Assembly (NCBI GenBank): GCA_001430745.1
Contig: KQ481997.1
Coordinates: 812,018-834,246, forward strand
Origin: Auxenochlorella pyrenoidosa
Taxonomy: Eukaryota; Chlorophyta; Trebouxiophyceae; Chlorellales; Chlorellaceae
Direction: 5' to 3'
DNA length: 22,229 bases
Shown: positions 1-9,835 of the stretch, piece after piece
How the letters are laid out: every line of letters starts with the position of its first letter
Numbering within the stretch: position 1 is the first letter of the stretch
The notes under the pieces: generated by a model
The model's database searches: none
The model's input: the letters and a program-made list of their open reading frames with translations, nothing else
Told to the model about the DNA's origin: nothing
Translations under genes and position numbers: made by a program

Positions 1-676
1 TGCCCGCAGTGGCCGCTGTGCGCGTGGAGGGCACTATGCTGCACCCCTGCAACCTGCCGTTTGAATTGCCTGTGCTGCTGCACTAACCTGTTGTCCCTTG
101 AGAGGCGGTCCCCAGTCAAGACCTGGTGGACCGCAAGCCGCACCGAGGCTGTGCCTGCCCTCAATGCCCACCCCCAGCCCAGCCTAATCGAGCCGCCACT
201 CGCCTTGTCGACATCGCCGTACTTGGCCTGCATCTCCTTGCTGGTGGCATAGTCGCCGGCGCTGCGCGGCACCGGGTCGATGAAGCCCTGGCCTGCCAGG
301 CCCTGCAGGCAAGCAGGCAGTTGGGTGCTCAGCGAAAGGAGCAGCCGCGCACCCAAGCGCAGCGGTGGTGGCATGGCACTGCCGACTGGCCAGCGTGGCC
401 AGGTCGCCACATGGAGACGGTGGACCTGCTGACAGCTGACGGCCGGCAGTACCAGGCGCAAAAACTGAGGCTCCAGGCAGCCGACTGATACTGGGGCTTT
501 GTTCTGACGGCAAGGCCCGCCCTCGCCTCGGGCTGGCCAGCACTGGCATACGGCCTGCCCCCGCCCTCTCCGACAATCACCAACGCCCCACTCACCACTT
601 CCTCCTTGTTGGCAGTCTTCCCAGCCTGCCCAGCAGTGCCGGGGATGCCCGAGTCTCTGCCCGTCTGTGCGCTCAT
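1..676 (-). CDS. Gene B: small hydrophilic LEA-like protein, 3' end outside the window
   Basis: Exons 676-596, 302-204 and possibly 46-1. Exon 1 begins MSAQTGRDSGIPG and stops at a GTG|gtgagt donor. Exon 2 starts after a cctgcag acceptor in the same phase and reads GFIDPVPRSAGDYATSKEMQ, then AKYGDVDK. Its donor is AAG|gcgagt, which would make the next intron a GC-AG intron. Exon 3 (after ggttgcag) stays in frame to the window edge but is the weakest part. The visible ~75 residues are rich in Gly, Lys, Glu, Asp and Ala, have no membrane segment, and resemble stress-related hydrophilic proteins in composition only. I recognise no domain. It is divergent from gene C, with 180 bp between the two start codons. 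Confidence 0.5.
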
Positions 677-856
677 GGCTGTGCTGCTATCAAGCTGCTA
701 GGACTGCAGGAGCACTGGAAACACCTTGGAAGAGACACAGGGTGCCATTTCAGGAAGAATATGTATGTATGTACAGGCAGCAGGAAGCTCAGCGGCAGCA
801 CGCCGAGGATGCCCCAACCTTTGCTAGCTTTCTGCCATTGTTTCATCGGGCCTGCC
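677..856. promoter_or_regulatory. Shared 5' region of divergent genes B and C
   Basis: These 180 bases separate the start codons of gene B (minus) and gene C (plus), so they must hold both 5' UTRs and promoters. No clear TATA box or other element is visible. The call rests only on gene layout. Confidence 0.35.
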
Positions 857-1581
857 ATGGAGACCATCAAGGGAGCAGTGGACAGTGCCAAGAAGGCGAT
901 GCTGGGACAGGAGGTGCGACCGGACAGGACCCTGTGCAAGCTGAGCGCAGCATGATTAGGGATAGGCGCTGCGAGTGTGGGAGGATTGCTGGCTGAAAAG
1001 CCATCCAATGAAGAGGCCTGCTGTGAAGGCTGCTGCCACCCGCCCGCCGCACCTCCCGTCGTCAACAGGCGCCCCCGGGCAGCGCGGACATGGCGCCCTC
1101 TGGCACTGCACACAAGACTGCGCCGGTGCAGCAGGTGGGGTTGCAGCAGAAGGGCAGTGGAATTGCAGCCCCCAGACGTGTCGCATGCTTGCTGGATGAC
1201 GGCGAGGGAGGCGAGCGGGCACGCGGCCGACCGCCATCAGGGCTCGCCAATGGCTCACCAGGGCCCTGTTACGCCGTTTCCGCAGACCGGCACCGGCGTG
1301 GTGAGGAGCATGGAGGAGGCGGGCCACCGGATGCAGGAGCAGCAAGGGGCAGACAACCCGGGTGCGCCAAAGGGTAGTGTGGAGGCGGCCATCATCAGCA
1401 AAACCTGCGCAGCGCAAGCCAAGCCCTGTGTGCAACCCGCGATGCTGCTGTTCCTCAGCCTCGTGGCACTCGCTCACACAGTGCTCGGGTGGTGCTACCT
1501 TGCGCTGCAGGCTGGTACGATGCGCAGGCCAGGCTGACTGGCGCTGCACAGCAGGCCAAAGAGAAGCTGAGCGAGCGCTGA
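857..1581 (+). CDS. Gene C: LEA-like hydrophilic protein, 101 aa
   Basis: Exons 857-913, 1069-1134, 1262-1373 and 1511-1581 (57, 66, 112 and 71 nt; phases 0, 0, 1) give one frame of 102 codons ending in TGA. The protein starts METIKGAVDSAKKAMLGQE and ends WYDAQARLTGAAQQAKEKLS-ER. These two Lys/Ala/Gln/Glu-rich amphipathic segments flank a Gly/Pro/Thr-rich linker. That pattern resembles late-embryogenesis-abundant (group 3-like) proteins, which are mostly disordered and protect membranes or proteins during drying or cold. The LEA call is from composition and short helical stretches, not from a full 11-mer repeat. There is no signal peptide or membrane span. No TGTAA is visible before the convergent end of gene A. 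Neighbouring gene B is similarly hydrophilic, so the pair may be co-regulated (inference). Confidence 0.72.
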
Positions 1582-1862
1582 AGAGAAGGCCGCGCAGCAC
1601 AGCAAGGCACTGGATAGGCATGGTGCCGGGAAGCACCACGATATGGGCAGTGCTTGAAAGAATGTTGCTTTAGGGAAGAAGTACACAGCAGGAGCAGGGA
1701 GGCAGGCGCAGTTTCAAGAACATGTTGGGAAAAAAGAGGAAGGGGGGAGTTTGGCCAGGCAGTTGGCAGGGGAAGCGCGTTCAGAAGCACCGGGCGACAG
1801 GAGCTCTCAGCAAAACTGTCACGTGACGTGACTCAGCGACCTCTGGGCATGGTGCCGGCCTC

Positions 1863-4793
1863 TCACAGCAGCCCGGGCTCTGGGCCAGCGCCCGCTGCTG
1901 CCGCCGGGCCAAACACCGCAGAGAACAGGGGGCCCAGCTCGCGCTGCTGCTGCAGGCGGTCGCCGCTCTCGGGCACAGCAGTCAGCTCGTCGCCATCGTG
2001 CATCTGCATAAAGCGTACACCAGCATGGGAACAATAAAACACCCGCAGGCACAAGTTGAATGCATGGCATGGCCCTGCATGCACCCAATGGTGGCTTCTG
2101 GCAGTCTGCGGACCAGCTCACCTGCAGCTCCTGCGGGGTGGATGCCCCAAAGATGCGCTCGCCCCGCAGCAGGAACTTCACCGCCCCCAGGCTGATGCCC
2201 TGCCGCGCGCAGTACTGCGGGGTGGGGAGGAGGATGTTTCCGCAGAAAGGAGGCACACAGGGTGAGGGGCTGAAGTCTGGAAGGCAAGACAGGCCTGCCC
2301 GCAACCATCCACACGTGAGCGGTGCAACCTTTCTGCGCCGCACACAAATGATGACACCCGCGGTGCATGGCAGGCCATTTTTTCGCCACCCACCCACCCA
2401 AGGGAGAACTCACCATCTCGAAAATTGCGCCGCAGCGGATGGCCTTGTTGCAGAGGAACCAGCGCTCGAGGCCGGTGAAGGAGCGCACGCAGACGGTGAG
2501 GCACTCTGCCGGGTCGTCCGCCAGGCAGCCCTCCAGCACGGTGCAGGTGCGCCCGCCGCGCACCACCACTAGTGTGGCTGAGCTGGCAGGCTCCGGGCTG
2601 TCGTGCCGCCCGACGCTGCTCAAGCCCAAGCCGCCGCCGCCGCCACTGCCTGAGCTGCCGGCGGCCCCCGCACGCAGGCTGGCGCCAGACTTGCGGCGCT
2701 GCCCCACACCGGCGCCCTCCCACTCCATGCCGCCCTGCCCTCCCGCATTCTCCTTCTGCTGCTCTGGTACCGCTGCCGCAGCTACTGCCGCTCCCCCACG
2801 CTGCTGCTGCTGCTGCTGGGTGTTCACCAGGCCATCTGCGCTGCGGCGCACGCGGCCGCTGCGAGTCACTGGCAGGCTGTCTGCGGGCTGTGCTGCAGGG
2901 GCACCCGCCGTGCTCCCACGCTTCTTGCTCCTGCAGAAGTGCGCGGTGCGTGCAAAGAAAGCTGGCTTTGCTGGTTGGCAGTGCCCACGCACCCGGCTCG
3001 ACATGCCTCACATTGCTGCTGCAGGTCAGGCAGGCTCCCACTCGCGCGCTCACCGCTTCAGGCTGGACTGCAGCTCCTCCCAGGCTGCATGCGCCGCCGC
3101 GCCCTGCTGCTGCTCGGGGGTGAGCACCCCCTTGGCTGCGGGGGACATCAGCGCCTCAAACTGCTCCAGCAGCGAGGAGACAGACATGGGCGGGTAGCTG
3201 CGGGGGGGAGGGGGGTGGAAAGGGATATTGGTCTGTGGAATGGACAGCAGGGCAGTGGTGTGGCAAAAATGTGGAGGTAAAGTGTCCATCGGAGGCCAGA
3301 GCAGCTGCGACTGCTGTGCGTTGCCGGCTCCCCTGACCAGGTGCTGTGTGTAGCCCGCTCTGTCAAGCAGGCACCCAGGAGCAGCCCTGCCCCACGCCCG
3401 CTCACCGTGCGCTGGCAGAGTGCCCCGCCGCCTCCAGCTGCGGGCGCAGGTCCAGCACCGCCGCGGGGCGCGGCCGCAGCTCAAACTGCAGCGCCGCGCG
3501 CCCGGCGGCGCGGCGGGGGGCCTGGAAGGGCGCACCCACGACGCGGTGCCGCGCCGCGCGCAGCAGGCCGGCGGTCGCGTGCTCCAGCGTGAGGCCCACC
3601 AGCAGGGCCACCTCGCCCGGCCCCAGCTGCACGTCCTGCCACTGCCCGCGGCTGCCCTGCACCTGCATGGCCGACAGGGGCCTGCCGGTGGAGGGGTCTG
3701 CCGCCTCCCGGCAGTGGAACAGGCTGATTAGGCCGCGCTCAATCACAGCGTCCTGCAAGCACCAGGACGGGCACACACGATTTTGTAGAGTAAATGACTT
3801 GGTGGCAGAAATGCAAGGTACGAGATGCCAGCCGTTGACAAGCAGGCAGGCAGGCGGGTGGCCTGGCGGGAAGGCGGGCTGATGAGCCGACTTTCTCCTG
3901 TCCCCGCCCAGGCCGGCCCAGCACACACCTGGGGGTCGGCAAAGAGTGGCAGCACCGCGGCGCCCTCCCCGGCCGTCAGGCTGCTGAAATTGTCCAGGTA
4001 CGCCTTTCCTGTCATCAGCGAGCTGCTCTGGGTGCTGCGTGAGTGCGGCAGGTCATCGAGCACCTGCGATTGGGGAGGGCCGCCAGGGGAGGGGCAGGGG
4101 AAGGGGCAGATGAGCAGCGGCATGTGCGCGTGTGAACTTGTAATTAGGCACACCTTGGGGATGGGCAAGCGCAGGCGTGACTTGGGTTTGACTTGCATGG
4201 TTCGGCTCCTTGACAGGTTGGGCAGGCTGCCGACGCCTGCCAGCCCTGCGCACCTCGCTGAAGGCATCGGCCCGCAGCCGCAGCAGTGAGGAGCGGCAGA
4301 GGGCAGCGAGCGCCAGGCGTGCCGCCCACTCGAGGGTGCCATATGCCTGCGGTCAAGAGGGCAGTAGGCAGCACTTTGGCACATGACAAAGCTGATCCCG
4401 AAATTCTGCGGGCAAGAAGCAGCACTTTGTAGCCCCGTGACGAGGCAGGTGAGCAGTCTGTACACTGCACAGGGCCCTCCCAATGTGGGCCCCCCACTGG
4501 GCGAGCTCTCGGCCAGCACCCACCTCCTCAATGGCACCGACATCTGGCGGCCCGCCCACCCGCCACTCCCGCAGCTTGCAGCCCGGCAGGCTGCGGGTGT
4601 TGCCCGCCAGCAGGGCAGTGAGGCCGGCCTGGAGGGTGCGTCCATTTGTCAGCTCTGGCAGGCGCAGCACAACAGCGCCGTGCCGCGACAGCCCGATCGC
4701 CAACGCTTCCACGGCGGTGGCGTAGGCCGGCCCCACGATGCCGCCAGGCGGCAGTTCCAGGTCTTCCAACTCCACGGTCGGCACCCCAGACAT
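1863..4793 (-). CDS. Gene A: 2OG-Fe(II)-oxygenase-like protein fused to a SUMO-like domain, 579 aa
   Basis: Exons 4793-4524, 4346-4254, 4063-3929, 3752-3406, 3197-3054, 2930-2414, 2214-2122 and 2003-1863 total 1740 nt, in frame. Residues ~5-270 follow the isopenicillin-N-synthase-like fold: VPTVELEDL at the start, then RGLISLF, MQVQ..GQWQDV, GPGEVALLVG, and ARHRVVG with the second iron His at about 235. The usual His-x-Asp reads V169-I-E171, so catalysis is doubtful. Residues ~330-445 are a low-complexity linker with a basic KRSKKR (possible nuclear signal) and Gln/Gly runs. Residues ~448-545 match the Rad60/SUMO-like fold: LVVVRGG, then YCARQGISLGAVKFLLRGER, TPQELQ and MHDGDELTAV. No terminal Gly-Gly is seen, so it is probably a fixed protein-protein module. 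If intron 5 is retained, translation stops one codon later, giving an oxygenase-only form. Two separate genes are less likely, because the gap would be under 50 bp. Confidence 0.8.
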
Positions 4794-5275
4794 GATGGCT
4801 GTCGACTGAGTCCAGCAGGGGGCAAACTTAAATGTGGACGGCAGGCGGCGACAGGCGACAACGCGCCGGAACAGGTGGTCGCTGGGCTCTGCGCTGGAAG
4901 AGCGGCGCAGGTGTGCCCCTGCGCAGTCCGGCGGTGATGAAAGGTGCCCTTCGCTGGTGAGAAGCAGGCCGCTTGAAAAGCAACAGGACGGCCAGGGCTT
5001 GGTTGCAGCTTGTAGCGTGGCCCAAAGGCTGTGGTCGACAATCCAGAAAATCCGAAATCGATGTGGGCGTGTATTCTGCAGGTTTGGTGGCAGCGGGTGC
5101 TGCTTTGCGTGCTGAGGCAGCTAGGCGAGTTTCTGGGCCTCGTGCGCCTTCTGCGCATTTCCCGACACTTCCCGTGCGGCGATCGACACGTAGCAGGCAC
5201 AGAGGGGCCTCGAATTTTCCTGCGATACGCCCTTGCCCCATAGCGCCCCACCATAGCGCTTGCTGGCGGGCCAGA
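4794..5275. other. Intergenic region between divergent genes A and D
   Basis: These 482 bases lie between the start codons of gene A (minus) and gene D (plus) and must contain both promoters and 5' UTRs. I see no gene, repeat or convincing promoter motif. Open frames here lack splice support and are not coding by any sign I can see. Confidence 0.5.
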
Positions 5276-6959
5276 ATGCTGCTGCACCTAGCAGCCGTCC
5301 TGTTGAGCTGGGCGGTCGCCGCTAGGTGAGCGCCTGCTGCCGGCGGGCCGGCGCTGCCTGGCCGTTGCTCGTCTGCCACAGGTGTCAGCTCCCAGTTCTT
5401 GCGCTGCAAACTCTTCTTGCAAACTCTTCCCTGGCGCTGCGAAACCTTGCTGCAGGGCGAGCGGCAATGGTCCTGGGGCTGTGGACGTGGGCGGGGTCAC
5501 AGTGAATCCCGTGTCTGTGCTAGACCCCGATGAGGTGAGCCGCCACCAGCAATGGCGTCGACTCTTGACCCGCCATTCGGCAGAGGGCAGGCACACGGGC
5601 TCTGCCGGTGGACGAGCTCGAAGCATGTTGCATGCGGCGGCTGCAGCCCTGCTGCGGGGAGTGCTCCCCAGTGCCTTGTCGACCCCCAACAGCTGCACCA
5701 CTCACACTCTGCCCTGTATGCGTACCGACGTTCGCCCTGCAGATCGCTCACAAGTGGTGGTGAGCTGTTTGGCGGCGCTGTCAGCTGACGGATCGCAAAG
5801 CATACCCAGCAGTCCCACCTGGGTCGCCAGCAGTGCTGCCACCCGTCGAGCTCCGCTCCCAGCGCCAGCAGCCCACGAGCCAGCCCACGAGCCAGCGCCA
5901 GCAGCCCACGAGAGCTGCGCCAGCCCCGCTGCTTCCAGCACCGGCAGCCCACGAGAGCTGCGCTGGACCCGCTGCTCCCAGCACCAGCAGCCCACGAGAG
6001 CTGCGCCGGCGCCGCCCCCCGCTGCCCGCTGCAGGTTCTGGGTCATCATCGGGCTCATCGGCCTGTTCCTCATCGTGGGCGCCTACTTCACCTGGCGCGG
6101 CTTCAAGCAGTGGAAGCTGCACAAGCAGCGGGAGGCGGCATTCCAGGTGGGGCCGCCCCCATTCAGCTTGAAAAGGAAGAAAAAAGAAAAAAAGAAAAAG
6201 AAACCCGGCTGATCAACTCGACAGCCTGCGCCTCTGGCACCTGTGGGGCGCTCCAGCGCGCATGCACCCATGCCCAGAAGTCGGCCACGCGGCGCGGGAG
6301 ACGCAGGCTGTGGGGCGGGCCAGCAGGGCGCCTGCCCTGTCTGGGTGCCCGCAGCCGTCGCCTCCATTCAGCCAGGCGCAAAGCACGGAGCAGCAGCAGG
6401 CGGCCTCTCCCCAGCTTACCATCAAACAGCTGAGGAGCCGCCCAGCGCGGGATGCACCGCCCCTCCGACACTGCCGCCTGCTTACCACCTGCCTGCTGCC
6501 TGCAGGAGGCGGCAGAGGAGCAGGAGAAGCAGGATGCCGCCAAGACGGTGTCTGACGGGGCAGAGAGGGACGTGGAGATGGGCCGCGTGACCGCCGCGCG
6601 CCTGCCGCTCGTGGCGGCGACAGGTGGGCGTCGGCGGGGCGGGCACAGCGGGCGCGACAGACTTGTGCAGGGAGCCCCCTGCAGGCTGCGGGCTGCGGCC
6701 TTGCAGCTGTCTACGCTGTGTGCGGTGTGTGCGCTGTGTCCGCTCGTGCTGGCCGCCTGGCTCGGCCAGCATGCCTTGGCCCCGCTGCCCCAAGCCCCCC
6801 CTTCGCGCTCGTCCCTCAAAAATGCGTGCAGCAGGCGCTCCCTCGCAACCGACGCCAATTGGGCCGGAGGCGCGCTGGGCGGCGCTGCAGCAGGACCCCG
6901 CCTGGCTGGCAGACAGGGCGCGCCGCACGGGGGTGCACGCATCCAGGGCCAGGTGGTGA
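5276..6959 (+). CDS. Gene D: small single-pass type I membrane protein, 187 aa
   Basis: Exons 5276-5325, 5396-5534, 5743-5759 (17 nt), 6035-6146, 6506-6623 and 6832-6959 total 564 nt in one frame. The start is fixed by a clear signal peptide, MLLHLAAVLLSWAVAA. A ~50-residue luminal or extracellular part follows with Cys residues (SSCAANSSCK, KPCCRAS) and DPDE, then the membrane span FWVIIGLIGLFLIVGAYF at about 70-87. The cytosolic side begins with basic residues (WRGFKQWKLHKQR), continues with a charged helix rich in Ala, Glu, Gln and Lys, and ends PIGPEARWAALQQDP...ARW. The second exon's acceptor (cccag|TTC) is chosen because it alone keeps phase with exon 1. The family is not recognised. 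TGTAA lies 235 nt after the stop. Exon 6 could have a donor at GCCAG|gtggtg, but the stop plus TGTAA supports an end here. Confidence 0.78.
5893..6023 (+). repeat. ~43-bp minisatellite in intron 3 of gene D
   Basis: About three tandem copies of a 43-bp unit built around cagcccacgagagctgcgc. A shortened partial copy lies just upstream (5861-5892). The array sits wholly inside the intron, next to the acceptor of the membrane-span exon. Confidence 0.8.
6170..6204 (+). repeat. A-rich purine tract in intron 4 of gene D
   Basis: A nearly pure A/G stretch of about 35 bases shortly after the exon 4 donor. It is striking in such a GC-rich setting. It is low complexity with no gene content; a degraded retroelement poly(A) tail is possible but unproven. 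Confidence 0.6.
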
Positions 6960-7654
6960 GGTGGCGTGGCGGCTGCAGCCCACAAAATCGCATGTGCACG
7001 CGTTTCCTGCCCAGCGCATGTTGCCGGCTGGCATGACATGCTGGCGTAACGGCACGCCGGTGTCGCGCTGCCCGGGTGTCCTTCTTTGACGCCCGGCCCA
7101 GCTCCTTGCAGCGCAGCGTCGGCCGGCCATGCCAGGCACACTCGCTGCACGTTCCTCGTTTGGGTTTCTTACCCGCTTGCCTGCGCACTTCGTTGTAAGG
7201 CCTGCTTCTTCACCCCTCGGCGTACCTTTTTCTGTACATCCCGCTGCACCCAGCCCTCGGTCCTCAGGCATCCAGCCTTGCAAAACAAACACTGGTACAC
7301 ATCTGCGTGAACATGCCTGCTATGTATGTCTGGCGCGCGCGCCACATCCCCCAAGCCGCTGCGCACTGGCATGCCCGCTCTCTCCAGGGATCGTGCGTCC
7401 TACCGCGCATGCTGTTCTGCTTTTAAGCGAATTAGCACAAGTCTGCAAGGCGCAATGGCTGCGACGCTGGTACATGCAGTCCAGGGTGGGTGCAGGACGC
7501 CGGGGCTGCCATGCCGGCTGCGCTTGTGCCGCCGTTGGGGCCGGCGCCGCACGCTGCAGCCCCGCGGCACACCTCTTGGCAGCGTTTGGCCACACGCCTC
7601 GCTGGCCGCCCGCTCTGCGCCGGCCTGCTGCAGCTCCTGCAGGGCCTCTTGGGC
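6960..7654. other. Convergent 3' region between gene D and gene G1
   Basis: Holds the 3' UTRs of gene D (plus) and G1 (minus). The G1 reading frame stays open after its TGA for roughly 70 further codons (7654 to about 7425), with a coil-like start (see findings). I see no other gene. Confidence 0.5.
7194..7198 (+). terminator. TGTAA polyadenylation signal of gene D
   Basis: TGTAA on the plus strand, 235 nt downstream of the gene D stop codon. TGTAA is the standard green-algal nuclear poly(A) signal. Confidence 0.6.
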
Positions 7655-9835
7655 TCACTCGTCGCTCGCCTGAGCCTCTGCGCGCTCCATGCGCTCACTG
7701 AGCCTGGCAGGGTTGTACTCTTCTATTGCAGCGCGCACAGCGGCAAAGCAGGCCTTCATCTGCAGTGTGCAGGGAGGGGTGGCACAGGACTGGGGCCCAC
7801 TGCCCAGCAGCATGGGTTACAGCCAGGATGGGCTGCAAGCCGGCAAGCTGCGCACATTCAACAAGTGCTTGCTCACAGCCATGGTGAGGAGTTCGTAGGG
7901 CTTGCTTTTGCATAAAACGCCAGGCAAGAGGCAGAGGCAGGCTCAGGGATGCAGCACCAGTTTTGCCACGGGCGCTCGGGAGCAGCAGCATGCTCTTGTG
8001 GCCCCCACACAGCCAATGCAACACACGAAAGGGCTTTCTCTCCCAGACCTCCCAGCAAGCCGGCCACAGCCGCCGACCCACCCTCTCACGCTCTTGGCGC
8101 GCGCCTCCCATTCCAGCTTTTCTGCCAGCGTCGCCCGCAGCTGGGCCTCCAAAAACTCCTTGCCGCCCTGCAGCCCGGGCAAACGAGTGGGCAGGCAGGA
8201 AAGCCAGGTTGCAGGGCTCGTTCCTGTGCATTCGCGCATGCCTGCAGAGCGGGGAGGGTCCCGCCAGCTGCAGTGCTGTGATGCGCCCTGCTGGCTGGGC
8301 AGTGGCCTGGGCGGCTGGCGTGTGTTCCGTGCCCCTCGCACCTCCTCCGGCACCTGCAGGCGCATCATCTCCTCCTCCACCTGGCGGGGCACCATGCTCA
8401 GCTGCAGGCACGGTGGGGAGGTGGCTTGGGCTGGGGGTGGGGTGGGGGTTGGGGGGTGGGGTGGGGTGGGGTGGGGGGGCGCTGCCGGCTCTGCAGCACC
8501 CCACTGGCAGCTGACCCCAAATTTCCTCGTCTGGACCTGCAACCACAGCATTCGCCTGCAGTCGCTGCTGCATGTGCAGACCAGCCGCGGCTGCACGAGC
8601 GCAGAGAAGCGCCCAAGGCCAGGGCCTGCGACATCGCGCACGCGCCCCAGGGCGCGCCATGGCGATGCCTGGGACCGCGAGCCTGCATGTCTGTGTCGCA
8701 AGTTCCGTTGCGGATAGACAGACTTTTAGCCCAAACAAGCAAACAAGCAAGCAGGCACCTGCTCCTCCAGAACCGCCGGGTCACCCAGGGACTCGTACAC
8801 CTCGTCGAGCCTGTCCACCACAGCCTGTCCAGCAGATAGGCGAGGTGCCGGGAAGGAGGAGAGTGAGCCAAGCCAAGGGCTGGTCATGATTCCCCCAAGG
8901 CATGTCTCGCAGTGCACAACAGCTGCGCCAGCGCCCACAGGCTCGCAGCACCCGCCTGCCCGGCTCCAGCCAGGGAGGCGTTGCAAAGCAGCGCAGGGGA
9001 AGCGGGCAGGGTCGCAGTTCCCACCCGATCCCAGTCCTGGCTCCTCTTGATCCGCGCAATCTGCTCCTGATTCACAGCTGACTGTGCTGCCACATCTGCG
9101 GGGCGCAACCCTCTGCGGCCAGTCAGCTGAGTGCGCCTTTCGCACATTCTAACAAGGGCATCAGCCGCAGGAGTCATGCATTGCCTGCAGGTTGGTCACC
9201 CGGGCGGCCCCATAAGGGGAAACATGCAGCCTGGGGATGTTTGAAGGCAGGCGCGCTCACCTGCCATCTGATTCTTCAGGTCTCCCAGGGCCTGCTGGCT
9301 GGTAGTGACCACGTCAACAAGCGGCGCCAGCTGCACTGACAGGAAGGCAGGGCCCAGAGTGCTGGGGGCCTGTTCATGCGGGGTGGACAGGCTGCCCGTT
9401 CCTGCTGAGCCAGTGTGTCATGGCTGCTCCTGCAACATGCACCCCCACCCCACCTCCACCCCGCCCCCGCCTTCCCGCCCGAACAGCCCACCACGGACAT
9501 CGGGATGAATTCCTGCCCGTCTATGACGCGGGCCTGCTGCGTTGCAGTCTTGGAGACCTCCTGCAGCCTTTCCTCCAAGTTGAACTCCTGGCACTGCGGC
9601 ACCGCCGGCTTGGCGAAGCTCCGAGCGGGGGCGCGGCCGCGCCTCGCAGCGGCTTGCAGGCGCCTCGGGGCAATAATAGGTTCGTGGTTTGGACACAGCT
9701 GCGAGGCGGGGCCTGGCATCCGCAGCAATCTAGCATCGAAGCAACTGAGAGTGCGGAGGGGACCACCTGCAGGCGCCCAAGGCTGCCGCACAGGCCTGGG
9801 GCCCAAACCCGCGCCTCCACAGTGCACTGCAGCAT
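7655..9835 (-). CDS. G1: array paralog with coiled-coil tail, 204 aa
   Basis: Exons 9835-9767, 9587-9492, 9330-9261, 9095-9025, 8824-8759, 8401-8342, 8167-8090 and 7759-7655 total 615 nt in frame. An upstream in-frame ATG at 9859 exists, but the paralogs all start at the MLQ/MMQ position. Exon 1 (MLQCTVEARVWAPG...) is a short leader, possibly an organelle transit peptide. Exon 2 carries QQARVIDGQEFIPMSV, the family motif. Exons 3-7 are mostly charged helices: LAPLVDVVTTSQQALGDLK, QEQIARIKRSQDWDR, DRLDEVYESLGDPAVLEEQ, PRQVEEEMMRLQVPEE and LRATLAEKLEWEARAKS. The last exon, MKACFAAVRAAIEEY..., ends ASDE then TGA. Its closest relative here is G2, exon for exon. No domain name is recognised; a structural coiled-coil role is inference. 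Confidence 0.77.
8413..8479 (+). repeat. G-run tract in intron 5 of G1
   Basis: Many runs of three to seven G separated by single T or short spacers on the plus strand; the transcript of minus-strand G1 therefore carries C runs. The plus strand (G1's template) could form G-quadruplexes. Confidence 0.7.
8698..8752 (+). mobile_element. CAAG-tailed dispersed repeat, copy in G1 intron 5
   Basis: About 55 bp containing gttccgttgcgg, agacagact and cccaaacaagc with a short CAAG-type tail. The same core occurs at 20451-20512 and, inverted and more diverged, at 17774-17819. The repeated core with a tetranucleotide tail suggests the 3' end of a retroelement. No coding region is attached. Confidence 0.55.

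Noticed and set aside
1..86. A plus-strand terminal exon ending FELPVLLH and TAA
   Set aside because: It is a plausible frame, but the minus strand holds two better-supported exons of gene B here and there is no plus-strand acceptor inside the window.
1982..3004. A 340-codon minus-strand open frame as a separate SUMO-like gene
   Set aside because: It spans exon 6 of gene A plus unspliced intron on both sides. It would start under 50 bp from the preceding stop, and exons 5-6-7 splice in phase.
5382..6212. A single long plus-strand open frame of 276 codons
   Set aside because: It runs through two introns of gene D and the minisatellite. Only its parts at 5396-5534 and 6035-6146 fit coding, and the spliced model with signal peptide and membrane span explains them.
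8520..8620. An extra exon between G1 exons 5 and 6 (PRLVCTCSSDC...)
   Set aside because: It has an acceptor-like cag but no donor that keeps phase, and G2 joins the equivalent exons directly.
9533..9587. I-D-G-x-x-F/Y-x-P motif as a bacterial copper-amine-oxidase stalk repeat (NGxxYVPL)
   Set aside because: Only the short motif is shared. Lengths, context and the rest of the sequence do not match that domain.
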